From Candidatus Poseidoniaceae archaeon (GTDB lineage: Archaea; Thermoplasmatota; Poseidoniia; Poseidoniales; Poseidoniaceae), in assembly GCA_022425185.1 (NCBI GenBank), contig JAKMFY010000149.1:1-8837 (forward strand): 8,837 nucleotides of DNA, in the 5' to 3' direction. The notes under the pieces are model-generated. The model was not told the DNA's origin and ran no database searches. It saw only the letters and a list, made by a program, of their open reading frames with translations. Positions 1 through 7,326 of this stretch are shown one piece after another. Each line of letters opens with the position of its first letter. The stretch's first letter is position 1. Both the position numbers and the translations under genes were made by a program.

Positions 1-407
1 CCGAAATCGTCAATGGCTTCATTACTCAATAAATCCAGTCGATTTTGGACTTCAATCTCCACAGGTAATCCGTGTGTGACCCAGCCACCTTTACGTTGTA
101 CGAAGAATCCTTCCATAGTCTTCCAACGGCATACAAGATCCTTGTAGGCTCTTGCGACGACGTGATGGATTCCTGGCTTTCCATTTGCAGTCGGTGGGCC
201 TTCCAAGAAAATGAAAGGTGCGCCACCTTTACTTGAACCGATTGAAGATTCAAATGCGTTTTCATTCTTCCATGTATCCAGTAAAGCGGTTTCAAGCGCT
301 ACTGCATCGAGGTCACCTGCTGCTGACGGTCGAACCATGACCTTGCCAATCACAAGGTTGATTTCAACCTCTCCCTCATTTCCGAGGAAGATTGAGGAGT
401 GACACAT
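1..407 (-). CDS. ileS: Isoleucyl-tRNA synthetase, N-terminal part (runs off left edge)
   Basis: Class Ia aminoacyl-tRNA synthetase that charges tRNA-Ile with isoleucine in the cytoplasm. The 135 visible codons contain the start of the Rossmann catalytic domain. The core FLEGPPTANGKPGIHH lies at residues 67-82 and includes the PGIHH form of the HIGH signature. It is followed by ARAYKDL, RWKTMEGFFVQRKGGW and HGLPVEIEV, all in the order and spacing expected of IleRS; the rest of the gene lies beyond position 1. The ATG at 405-407 was chosen because a stop codon lies directly upstream in frame and AAGGT sits 5 bases before it. An internal ATG at 336-338 (residue 24) would give an N-terminus closer to ordinary IleRS and cannot be excluded. 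Oddity: the usual GWDTHGLPVE reads GWVTHGLPVE, with Val110 in place of Asp. The gene is transcribed divergently from the large surface-protein gene. Confidence 0.93.
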   Translation of the reverse strand, partial: MCHSSIFLGNEGEVEINLVIGKVMVRPSAAGDLDAVALETALLDTWKNENAFESSIGSSKGGAPFIFLEGPPTANGKPGIHHVVARAYKDLVCRWKTMEGFFVQRKGGWVTHGLPVEIEVQNRLDLLSNEAIDDF

Positions 408-411
408 TCAA

Positions 412-416
412 GACCT
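412..416 (-). promoter_or_regulatory. Shine-Dalgarno-like site of ileS
   Basis: On the minus strand AGGTC precedes the ATG at 405-407 by about 5 bases, and the extended string is AAAGGTC. This matches the AGGT core complementary to the archaeal 16S rRNA 3' end, and it is the main reason for preferring the start at 407 over the internal ATG at 338. The site lies inside the left arm of the inverted repeat at 412-457. Confidence 0.5.
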
Positions 417-457
417 TTCAAATTCAGGCAGATACATGGCCGGGTCCTTGAAAGGTC
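412..457. repeat. Perfect 10-base inverted repeat spanning the divergent starts
   Basis: GACCTTTCAA at 412-421 is the exact reverse complement of TTGAAAGGTC at 448-457, with 26 bases between the arms. The repeat covers the ileS ribosome-binding site in its left arm, the start codon of the surface-protein gene (436) in its loop, and codons 5-8 of that gene in its right arm. It could be an operator for a dimeric regulator acting on both genes, an mRNA hairpin, or chance. Inverted repeats of this size occur by chance somewhere in several kilobases, so only its position makes it notable. No convincing TATA/BRE pair was recognised in the 28-base gap, so promoters must lie at least partly within the opposing coding regions. 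Confidence 0.4.
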
Positions 458-3400
458 AGAGCGTTGCTTTCTTCGTTCTGTTCTTATTCGTGTTCGCACC
501 GTTCACTTCTCTTGCCCCTTCTGCTTCTTTTGACGTTCTTGAAGAGGCCACGACGCCGAACTTAGTCGGCGAAAACACACCAGTTGTCGTTGACATCCGG
601 CCAGGCCAAACGAGTCAAAACCCATTTGAGTTAACGGTGCCTTCCTCTACAGGATCGATCACACATCTCGACATGACAATGCAATCAGTACCGCTTCAAA
701 ATTCTCAGACTCTCTTGTGGCAGGGTGCGTCTGCATGGGATCACCCAGATGCCAATCATAGTAACACCTTCTCTCAGTCAGGATCGCTGACAGGATCTGG
801 CTCTTCACCAGGATACGACTTCAATAACGGTGCTCAAGGATGGACGTTTTCTAACTCCTACAGTGGCCGTGTCACAACACCAGCATGTGGATACAACGGT
901 TCGAGCGGAGGGTCTCTTCGAACTTATGCTGGCTCGACGTATGCTACTTCTCCAGTAATTGACCTTGCAAACCGAGTGAATATTCCATTCCATGCTTGGA
1001 TTCACGAAGGGCGATCAGGTTGTGGAGAGACTCCTGATACGAATGAAAATCTCCAGTTCCAGTACAAAGATGGTGCAGGGAATTGGAATACGTTCCATAC
1101 GGAAAGCGGCGGTGGAGTTCAGACTTCCAATTTTCAGTACATGACCACTTTGCCAGCGGGAGCTTATCATTCGAATTTCCAAGTTCGTCTTCATCAAACA
1201 AGCGGGAGTTCCACGTGTTGTGATTATTGGTTTATTGATGATATTAAAATCGTTCTTCCTCCAATCACCCAATGGACCAGCCCATCCTTCGGATACAACG
1301 CTTCCAATTCATTTTCCCTTGCTGAAGGGCCATATGCGCCGATGTATATCAATGCAGATATTCCAGAAAATTCAGCCATCTCATGGACGCTCATTGATGA
1401 GTTCACAGGAGAAAACATCTCTGGGTTTGAAGGGATTAACGGAACTCGAATCCATCTCGATGCAGTCGATTGGGAAGAATATGGTTCAATGAGACTCCTT
1501 CTGGAACTTTCTGGTTCAAGCACCAACGCAATGCCGATAATTGAATCAATTTCGGCTGGAGGTCTCATGACTGAGGAATTTACAACCAATCCTTCAGATC
1601 GTGGATGGAGCGTAACCAATGCATCCGTCTTGGCAGGGGGATTGACTTCGATGAACAACAGTACTGTAACTTCTCCATGGTTCGCCAACAATGCACCTAT
1701 GGCTGGCTATTTGGTCTCAGCAGTGGTGAGTGAATATGATGCATATGTTCGTCATCACTCCACGGATAACTGGACTTCAATAAGTCTACCATACACTGGA
1801 ACTCTCGAAGCAAATGAACATTCATTCCAGCTTCAATTTGTTCACAATTCAACCACTCCAAGTCTCCTCGATAAGGTGCAAGTGACGTTACAAACGGGTG
1901 CTAAAACCATTGCACCATCTCTCGATATTAACAATGATGGCATCGATGAATGGGGCACAGATGATGTGCGCATCGGGTCATGGGGATTCCAAGATAAATT
2001 TGATTCAGGTGAATATACCACAGGTTCAAATTTTGGATTTTCAGGTATTGCTTCAACTTCGGCTTGGATTCCTACTTCTGAATTAGGTAGTTTTGGCCTT
2101 GGTGTCTCGTCAGAAAACGGAAATATGACGGGAGTATCTCTCCGCGTTGGCAGTTCCACAATTGTTTCAAAGACCATTGACGGAGAAACTGTAAGTCATT
2201 TGCAACTCAACGCATCTGAACTTGACTTATTGGAGGCTGCGTTGTCAAGCCAATCTGGTGTTCTTTATCACATGGGCGAAGGTTTTGCTTTGGTAGAAAT
2301 TGAAGCATATGGAAATGGATTTGCAACCTTTTCCAATCTTGCAGTTTCTTACAATACCTCTGTTTCCATAAGTGCTGATGAGCAATCACCTCTCGTCATG
2401 GCTGCAAATTCAGCTCCAAGAACAGTAAGTGCTACTCCAAGCATAACCTTCCCATTCACTGGATTGTCGAATGGAAAAATCATGGTCGAAGTGACTGATC
2501 TTGGCTTTAGTGAAGATGTTGAAACAGGCACTGCTTCTATTGATAATGCCACATGGCCAATGACGCCATCGCAACGTTGGATGTCGTTTTCGACGACGTT
2601 CAATATTGATGAAGATAGTACCGCAACTCTTGTTCGTTTGGATGTACAAGGAGAACTGAACCATGCAACTTGGCTCCTTCCAATCAGTGGTGGAACCCCC
2701 CTTGGCCAAGGCGATAGTCATCTTGTAGAACTTCATCCAACCGAGCCACTCAAGGTTACGAGTATCTCCTCAACAATGAGTGAAATGACTGTACAATTTA
2801 GAATGGAACAAGGGTGGGATGATGAGCAACACTTGTCTGTTTCAATGCGCGTTGTTTTGGACAACGATGTTGTTTCCCGACCGAGTCAAAGTTTCTGGGG
2901 TGGAGCAGGACTTCAGGCTTTAGAAAACGATTTGGTCATCAAATCCGTTCTCATCACTGATGATAATGGGCCAGTCCTCTCCTCAAAAGAATACCTTGCT
3001 GCAGGTACTGGTCTAAACTTTTCAATCGACATTGGCTATGAGGGAGTAGACGGAATAGATTCCTTTGCTGACGGAGATGCAGAAGTTCAACTCTGGCAAG
3101 GTTCGACAATGGTCGCTAACACGACGTCTCTTGACGTGGATACCTGGAATGTTTCAGATGCTGCACCATTTACATTCGGTGACCTTGGATGGACTGTGCG
3201 CGTGATTCCGTTAGAAGGTGGTGACATTACGAACGATTCAGAACAAATTCGTTCGTTCAAGATTGACCCAACTTCGCCTTCGGTCATTTTCTCAAGTGTT
3301 GATTGGTACGACCACCGTGTTGCTTCGACCAGTCAAACAGTCCAATTCCAAATCCTCGATCCAGTTCTCTTGCCTTCGAATGTTCAAGTCATGCTTTGGC

Positions 3401-5505
3401 GAGAATGGGCTGATGACACTGATCTCAACGGATTGCCAAGCGCAGACGAATACAATTCAAGGTCATTGATTATACCAACCGACCTTACAGTATCAACAGG
3501 ATTGTACACGCTTCTCTTTGATGATTCGATGGGGTCATTAGGTCAGAAAGTTGCTGGATACCTTGTTGGAAACGATGCTTCGGGACAACCCTTGCAAGAT
3601 GGTGGAACTTCAGCCGATGGAGAGCATTTATTCATGTATCAACTCGGACCGGATGGACCTCCTACACTGTCTTCGAATGCTATGTCTTGGAACAATGGGG
3701 TTCAATCGTGGCTTCATCCAGGACAGCCATACACACTTCGTGTTGATATGAGCGAGCCAAACGGTGCTTCAGATTTGACCACTGTTGAGATCCAACTTGC
3801 TTCAAATATTCTCACTTCTCCGTTATCGTTCACATGGGATTTCGTCACGGATTCGTGTACGTCGAATAGCATACATCTCATCATTCATTCCTGCGATATG
3901 CTCGCCCTAAATGGTGCTCAAGCAGGACCGTATGAGAAAAATACTCGCCTTATCGCTGATTTAGAACTCGCTTGGACGACACCCGATTTGGGTGACACGT
4001 TCCGAGAGCCAAGTGTTCGAATTGTTGACCGTGCTGGACAAGAAGTGCTCCAAACATTCCCAGCCCTTCGCTGGCGATTTTCACCTGCATTGACAATCCC
4101 TCAAGAGACAGTGTCTCTGGTTTTGACTCAAGGATCATCTCTCGAAGATGGTGCTCGTATTCCTCCAAATTCTCCGTTTGAACTTACGGGAGGACTTGTC
4201 TTTGAGAAAACAACAACAATGCCAGCATTTAATTGCAGTGTTGATGTTATGTTTGCAGGACAGACCTATTCCGTCCAGACCTATGATGGTATCTGGAACG
4301 TACCACTGGTAAGTCCTTCCACTTCTGGAACAATACCACTTACTTGGTCTGTGGGTTGTTTGCCACCCCAAGGTGTTGATTCTACTGCAAAAGAATCCTC
4401 AGTAAAATGGATGATCGTTGACGGATTAGGTCCTGAACCAAAGGAAGTTCAAACGCCTCGTCCCGGAGCGATTCTATCTGCTGACGAACATGAAGTTACG
4501 ATCGTTCTTTCCGAAGAGGGTGGTATTGACTACGAATCCTTGAGATTGGTCTGGTGGGTTGAAGATACGGTTACTGGCGATTACATTCGCGGTGGAGAGG
4601 CTCCATTCTTGCTTCAAGGAACCGAAATTAGTGGTCTCAATCTTGTTGGAACAGGAACAATGGATCTTTCAATCATAACCGATGAGATGCTCATTGACCT
4701 CTTGACAGTAAACGTCCTAATTGAAGGACGTGACCTTGCAGGTAACCAAGTTCTTGGGGCTGATGGTGAATCTTCAGGCAATGCTGTTACTTCGTGGTTA
4801 ATGGAGTGGAGGAGGCCGACCTTTGATCTCGATAATCCTGCAGTTCAATATTCTCGTTTGAATGTAAAAGAGGGCGAAACAACCGCAGTTCAAATCTTTG
4901 TCATGAATACTGGAACACTCGATGGTTCCACTTCCGCAACTATTTCTGTTGTTCGAGCAGATGGGACCACCTCTCTTCTTCGAAATGCAAATGTTGAGGT
5001 CGCAGAGGGCTCAGTTGGGACAATTCTTCTTGATTGGGGGCCAGAGAAAGAAGGCTTACAATGGATTGAAGTCGTACTTGAAAACGGTGAAAGAGCGAAT
5101 GGTCCATCCATTGATGTACGTTCACAGCGTGAACCGAGCTTTACTGAATCTGTCTTTGGAGAGGTTAATCCAGTACTCGGCTCGGTCGGTTTACTTCTAG
5201 CAGTTGGAATCATTGGAGCATTGCTCTTAATGGCAAGAAATGCAACGGTACGTCGTGGTTCAAAATCTGAAATTGAATGGGATGAATATTCCGATTATCT
5301 TGAAGATGAGGAAGAAGAATTTGAAGACCCTGATGCGGATTTACTTGTGCCTGAGGCTGCTGCTGCAACTACGGCTGCTGCGACAACCTCTGCCCCTACG
5401 GACGGGTGGACTCAAGGTGCTGATGGTGTTTGGTGGTGGCAAGATCCGAACGATTCGAGTTGGTGGTACAAAGATGCGAACGGCGAGATTCTCCAATACA
5501 AGTAA
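436..5505 (+). CDS. Giant membrane-anchored multidomain surface protein
   Basis: No specific family name is recognised. This 1689-residue protein is predicted to be exported and anchored in the cytoplasmic membrane. Residues 7-30 form a signal peptide with a hydrophobic core rich in Phe, Leu and Val, and a likely cleavage site near Ala30. Residues 127-272 resemble a MAM/reelin-type jelly-roll: it starts YDFNNGAQGW, ends DYWFIDDIKI, and holds cysteines 151, 196, 261 and 262. Residues 378-487 look like a second, divergent copy. A Ca-binding-like loop DINNDGIDEWG lies at 497-507. Long beta-rich Ser/Thr segments follow to about 1460, then a CARDB-like module (about 1470-1560). One membrane helix (about 1578-1599) precedes a basic stop-transfer ARNATVRRGSK, an acidic stretch (1612-1637), an Ala/Thr linker and an aromatic terminal motif (1656-1689). 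At least 19 N-X-S/T sequons fit a glycosylated ectodomain. ATG 436 is the only usable start, since a stop lies in frame at 400-402. It has no clear Shine-Dalgarno and may be leaderless. An adhesion, cell-envelope or polymer-binding role is inferred only. Confidence 0.9.
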   Translation: MAGSLKGQSVAFFVLFLFVFAPFTSLAPSASFDVLEEATTPNLVGENTPVVVDIRPGQTSQNPFELTVPSSTGSITHLDMTMQSVPLQNSQTLLWQGASAWDHPDANHSNTFSQSGSLTGSGSSPGYDFNNGAQGWTFSNSYSGRVTTPACGYNGSSGGSLRTYAGSTYATSPVIDLANRVNIPFHAWIHEGRSGCGETPDTNENLQFQYKDGAGNWNTFHTESGGGVQTSNFQYMTTLPAGAYHSNFQVRLHQTSGSSTCCDYWFIDDIKIVLPPITQWTSPSFGYNASNSFSLAEGPYAPMYINADIPENSAISWTLIDEFTGENISGFEGINGTRIHLDAVDWEEYGSMRLLLELSGSSTNAMPIIESISAGGLMTEEFTTNPSDRGWSVTNASVLAGGLTSMNNSTVTSPWFANNAPMAGYLVSAVVSEYDAYVRHHSTDNWTSISLPYTGTLEANEHSFQLQFVHNSTTPSLLDKVQVTLQTGAKTIAPSLDINNDGIDEWGTDDVRIGSWGFQDKFDSGEYTTGSNFGFSGIASTSAWIPTSELGSFGLGVSSENGNMTGVSLRVGSSTIVSKTIDGETVSHLQLNASELDLLEAALSSQSGVLYHMGEGFALVEIEAYGNGFATFSNLAVSYNTSVSISADEQSPLVMAANSAPRTVSATPSITFPFTGLSNGKIMVEVTDLGFSEDVETGTASIDNATWPMTPSQRWMSFSTTFNIDEDSTATLVRLDVQGELNHATWLLPISGGTPLGQGDSHLVELHPTEPLKVTSISSTMSEMTVQFRMEQGWDDEQHLSVSMRVVLDNDVVSRPSQSFWGGAGLQALENDLVIKSVLITDDNGPVLSSKEYLAAGTGLNFSIDIGYEGVDGIDSFADGDAEVQLWQGSTMVANTTSLDVDTWNVSDAAPFTFGDLGWTVRVIPLEGGDITNDSEQIRSFKIDPTSPSVIFSSVDWYDHRVASTSQTVQFQILDPVLLPSNVQVMLWREWADDTDLNGLPSADEYNSRSLIIPTDLTVSTGLYTLLFDDSMGSLGQKVAGYLVGNDASGQPLQDGGTSADGEHLFMYQLGPDGPPTLSSNAMSWNNGVQSWLHPGQPYTLRVDMSEPNGASDLTTVEIQLASNILTSPLSFTWDFVTDSCTSNSIHLIIHSCDMLALNGAQAGPYEKNTRLIADLELAWTTPDLGDTFREPSVRIVDRAGQEVLQTFPALRWRFSPALTIPQETVSLVLTQGSSLEDGARIPPNSPFELTGGLVFEKTTTMPAFNCSVDVMFAGQTYSVQTYDGIWNVPLVSPSTSGTIPLTWSVGCLPPQGVDSTAKESSVKWMIVDGLGPEPKEVQTPRPGAILSADEHEVTIVLSEEGGIDYESLRLVWWVEDTVTGDYIRGGEAPFLLQGTEISGLNLVGTGTMDLSIITDEMLIDLLTVNVLIEGRDLAGNQVLGADGESSGNAVTSWLMEWRRPTFDLDNPAVQYSRLNVKEGETTAVQIFVMNTGTLDGSTSATISVVRADGTTSLLRNANVEVAEGSVGTILLDWGPEKEGLQWIEVVLENGERANGPSIDVRSQREPSFTESVFGEVNPVLGSVGLLLAVGIIGALLLMARNATVRRGSKSEIEWDEYSDYLEDEEEEFEDPDADLLVPEAAAATTAAATTSAPTDGWTQGADGVWWWQDPNDSSWWYKDANGEILQYK
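1924..1956 (+). other. Calcium-binding-like loop in the surface protein
   Basis: Residues 497-507 read DINNDGIDEWG, with acidic or amide side chains at alternating positions followed by Gly. This is the D-x-N-x-D-G-x-x-E pattern of dockerin, EF-hand and FG-GAP type calcium loops. It joins the second jelly-roll-like segment to the next beta-rich domain, where such loops often stiffen the linker. Metal binding is inferred from the pattern alone. Confidence 0.45.
5356..5388 (+). repeat. GCT/GCA-rich Ala-Thr linker with a 15-base near repeat
   Basis: The codons for residues 1641-1651 read AAAATTAAATT. Two 15-base units, 5359-5373 and 5374-5388, agree at 12 of 15 bases, and GCT is repeated three times at the left end. 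This low-complexity segment forms a flexible spacer between the acidic cytoplasmic stretch and the terminal aromatic motif of the surface protein. It looks like replication slippage and may vary in length between strains. Confidence 0.6.
5431..5481 (+). repeat. Tandem 30-base-period duplication encoding WWWQDPN / WWYKDAN
   Basis: The 21-base segments 5431-5451 and 5461-5481 agree at 17 of 21 bases and encode WWWQDPN and WWYKDAN, ten residues apart. They form the core of the terminal motif at residues 1656-1689, which also holds DGWTQGADG just upstream. The similarity at the base level suggests an internal duplication. The pattern of paired Trp/Tyr, Asp and Asn recalls short aromatic peptide-binding or beta-hairpin repeats, but no named domain is assigned. 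Confidence 0.6.
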
Positions 5506-5543
5506 GGCATCAGGGCTATGAATCACGGCGGGTTGGCTAGACT

Positions 5544-7289
5544 ATGGGCAATCAAAGCAAGGGACTTATCGCCCTGCTTCAACTCAATCCTACGGTTGGA
5601 GATATCGTAGGAAACGCTCGGCGTCTACAAGGGATGGTCATCCACGCTCAATCCCATGGGGCTTCTGTTTGTGTAAGCACCGAACTCGCAATATCTGGTT
5701 ATCCTCCAAGAGATTTACTGACGCAGCCGAATTTCATTCAGATCGCACAGGAAACAGCCATGAACATTAGCGTGGACATACCTGTCCTCGTTGGTACGCC
5801 GACTGTACCTGAGCATCATCGAGAACAACCGGGAAATGGTGTTTTACTCATTGGTAATCAAGCCCCTGCGAAGATTGTGGCCCGCAAGCAACTGCTTCCT
5901 ACATATGACGTGTTTGATGAGGCTCGATATTTTGATGCAGACGATCGCCCTGGAATTGCTCGAACCATTAACGGTTCATTTGAACTCGGTGTCACCGTAT
6001 GCGAAGACGCATGGCAAGTCTCAGGAGAAACTCCCTCAGAGTACGATGCTGATCCAATTGAACAACTTGCAGAATGGGGGCGTCAAGGCGTAGAACTTGA
6101 TGCAACGGTCAACCTTTCTGCTTCACCCTATCATGCTGAGAAAATACAAACACGACTCCGCGTAGCCCGGACGGCAGCTGAATGCCTTGATCATCCGTTC
6201 TTGCTCGCTAACCAAGTTGGTGGAAACGATGACCTTCTGTTCGATGGCCGTTCCTTAGCTGCATGGCCGAATGGCAATGTGGTTATTGCACCTGCTTGGG
6301 AGGAAGGAATACTTCTCATCGATGTTGATGATTCTACTCGTTCCCAATGGATTTCAATGGAAGACGGAGAGGGTTCTGGATTAACTGAGCTTGTTGGAAA
6401 AAGCGAATTTGAACAAGATGAGGAAACAGTCTTGGAAGCTCTTGCCGATGCAGTGGTATTAGGACTCCGTGATTACTGTAAGAAATCTGGTATTGAACGA
6501 ATCGTTCTTGGATTAAGTGGGGGTATTGATTCTGCAGTTGCGGCATGTGTAGCCTGTGCAGCAGTAGGGCCAGAGAATGTTCTCGGCCTTTCTATGCCTT
6601 CTCGTTTCTCATCTGAGCATTCAAAATCAGATGCGAAGCATACGGCTGAATCCTTAGGAATGGAATACGATTCAATCCCAATCGATGATCTTCATCATTT
6701 GGTTGAGAACCAAATCGAACCGGTATTGAAGAACGGTTCACCCGTTGCTCGTGAAAACATTCAGGCTCGATTGCGAGCAATTCTTGTTATGTCGCATGCG
6801 AACGCCCAACAACGTATGGCGATTGCAACTGGAAACAAATCAGAACTTGCTCAAGGTTATTGCACACTTTATGGCGATATGGCAGGAGGATACACTCCTC
6901 TCGGCGATGTCTACAAGATGGAAGTGTATGGCCTTGCACACGTGTTTAACAATCGAGCGTCAAAAGAAGGCAAAGTTCTCCCTGTGAACGATTCAACTTT
7001 GACTAAACCCCCCTCAGCTGAACTTGCTCCAGATCAACGTGATGATGACACGCTCCCGCCATACACTGTTCTTGATTCAATCTTGAAGTATCATATTGAA
7101 GATGGTCTTGGAGCAGACGAAATTTCAGCTAAAGGTCATGACAGAGATACTGTTGTTACCGTGCTTCAACGACTTGAAGCTAATGAGCACAAGCGATGGC
7201 AGATGGCACCAGCACCTCGTGTATCTCCTCGTGCATTCGGGCAAGGCTGGCGGCATCCTCTTGCAAGTCGTCATGATTGGCGTCGCTAA
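5544..7289 (+). CDS. nadE: Glutamine-dependent NAD+ synthetase
   Basis: Catalyses the last step of NAD synthesis: ATP-dependent amidation of nicotinic acid adenine dinucleotide, using ammonia released from glutamine. Residues 7 to about 270 are the nitrilase-type glutaminase domain with its triad visible: Glu47 in STELAISGYPP, Lys115 in ARKQLLPTYDVFDEARYF and Cys153 in VTVCEDAWQ. From about residue 295 comes the synthetase domain, with the PP-loop LSGGIDS at 324-330, the ATP/substrate segment IATGNKSELAQGY (427-439), GDMAGGYTPLGDVYK (444-458) and KPPSAEL (488-494). The C-terminus RAFGQGWRHPLASRHDWR also matches the family. At 581 residues it is full length for the fused two-domain form, unlike the shorter ammonia-dependent enzymes of many archaea. 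A stop in frame at 5538-5540 makes ATG 5544 the first possible start. No good Shine-Dalgarno precedes it. It lies 38 bases after the surface-protein gene and is probably cotranscribed with it. Confidence 0.97.
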   Translation: MGNQSKGLIALLQLNPTVGDIVGNARRLQGMVIHAQSHGASVCVSTELAISGYPPRDLLTQPNFIQIAQETAMNISVDIPVLVGTPTVPEHHREQPGNGVLLIGNQAPAKIVARKQLLPTYDVFDEARYFDADDRPGIARTINGSFELGVTVCEDAWQVSGETPSEYDADPIEQLAEWGRQGVELDATVNLSASPYHAEKIQTRLRVARTAAECLDHPFLLANQVGGNDDLLFDGRSLAAWPNGNVVIAPAWEEGILLIDVDDSTRSQWISMEDGEGSGLTELVGKSEFEQDEETVLEALADAVVLGLRDYCKKSGIERIVLGLSGGIDSAVAACVACAAVGPENVLGLSMPSRFSSEHSKSDAKHTAESLGMEYDSIPIDDLHHLVENQIEPVLKNGSPVARENIQARLRAILVMSHANAQQRMAIATGNKSELAQGYCTLYGDMAGGYTPLGDVYKMEVYGLAHVFNNRASKEGKVLPVNDSTLTKPPSAELAPDQRDDDTLPPYTVLDSILKYHIEDGLGADEISAKGHDRDTVVTVLQRLEANEHKRWQMAPAPRVSPRAFGQGWRHPLASRHDWRR

Positions 7290-7315
7290 TCGGTGAAAAT
7301 AAGAGGGAAAAGCCA

Positions 7316-7320
7316 GAGGG
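7316..7320 (+). promoter_or_regulatory. Ribosome-binding site of trhO
   Basis: GAGGG lies 6 bases before the ATG at 7327, the best Shine-Dalgarno match in the window. It supports that start and suggests independent translation initiation from an internal message position after nadE. Confidence 0.65.
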
Positions 7321-7326
7321 TCAATC

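Noticed and set aside
26..295. Minus-strand open frame of 89 codons
   Set aside because: It lies in a different frame over the ileS coding sequence, whose own frame encodes the clear IleRS signatures across 1-407.
211..402. Plus-strand open frame of 63 codons before the surface gene
   Set aside because: It is antisense to ileS, has low-complexity Ser-rich composition, and no recognisable features.
1224..1691. Minus-strand open frame of 155 codons
   Set aside because: It is a shadow of the surface-protein gene; its sequence shows no motif and its opposite frame encodes a continuous 1689-residue protein.
5506..5543. Possible terminator or promoter between the surface gene and nadE
   Set aside because: No stem-loop with T-run, poly-T stretch or TATA-like box can be supported in these 38 bases.
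7290..7326. Possible terminator between nadE and trhO
   Set aside because: The stretch is purine-rich and contains the trhO ribosome-binding site; no hairpin or T-run is present.
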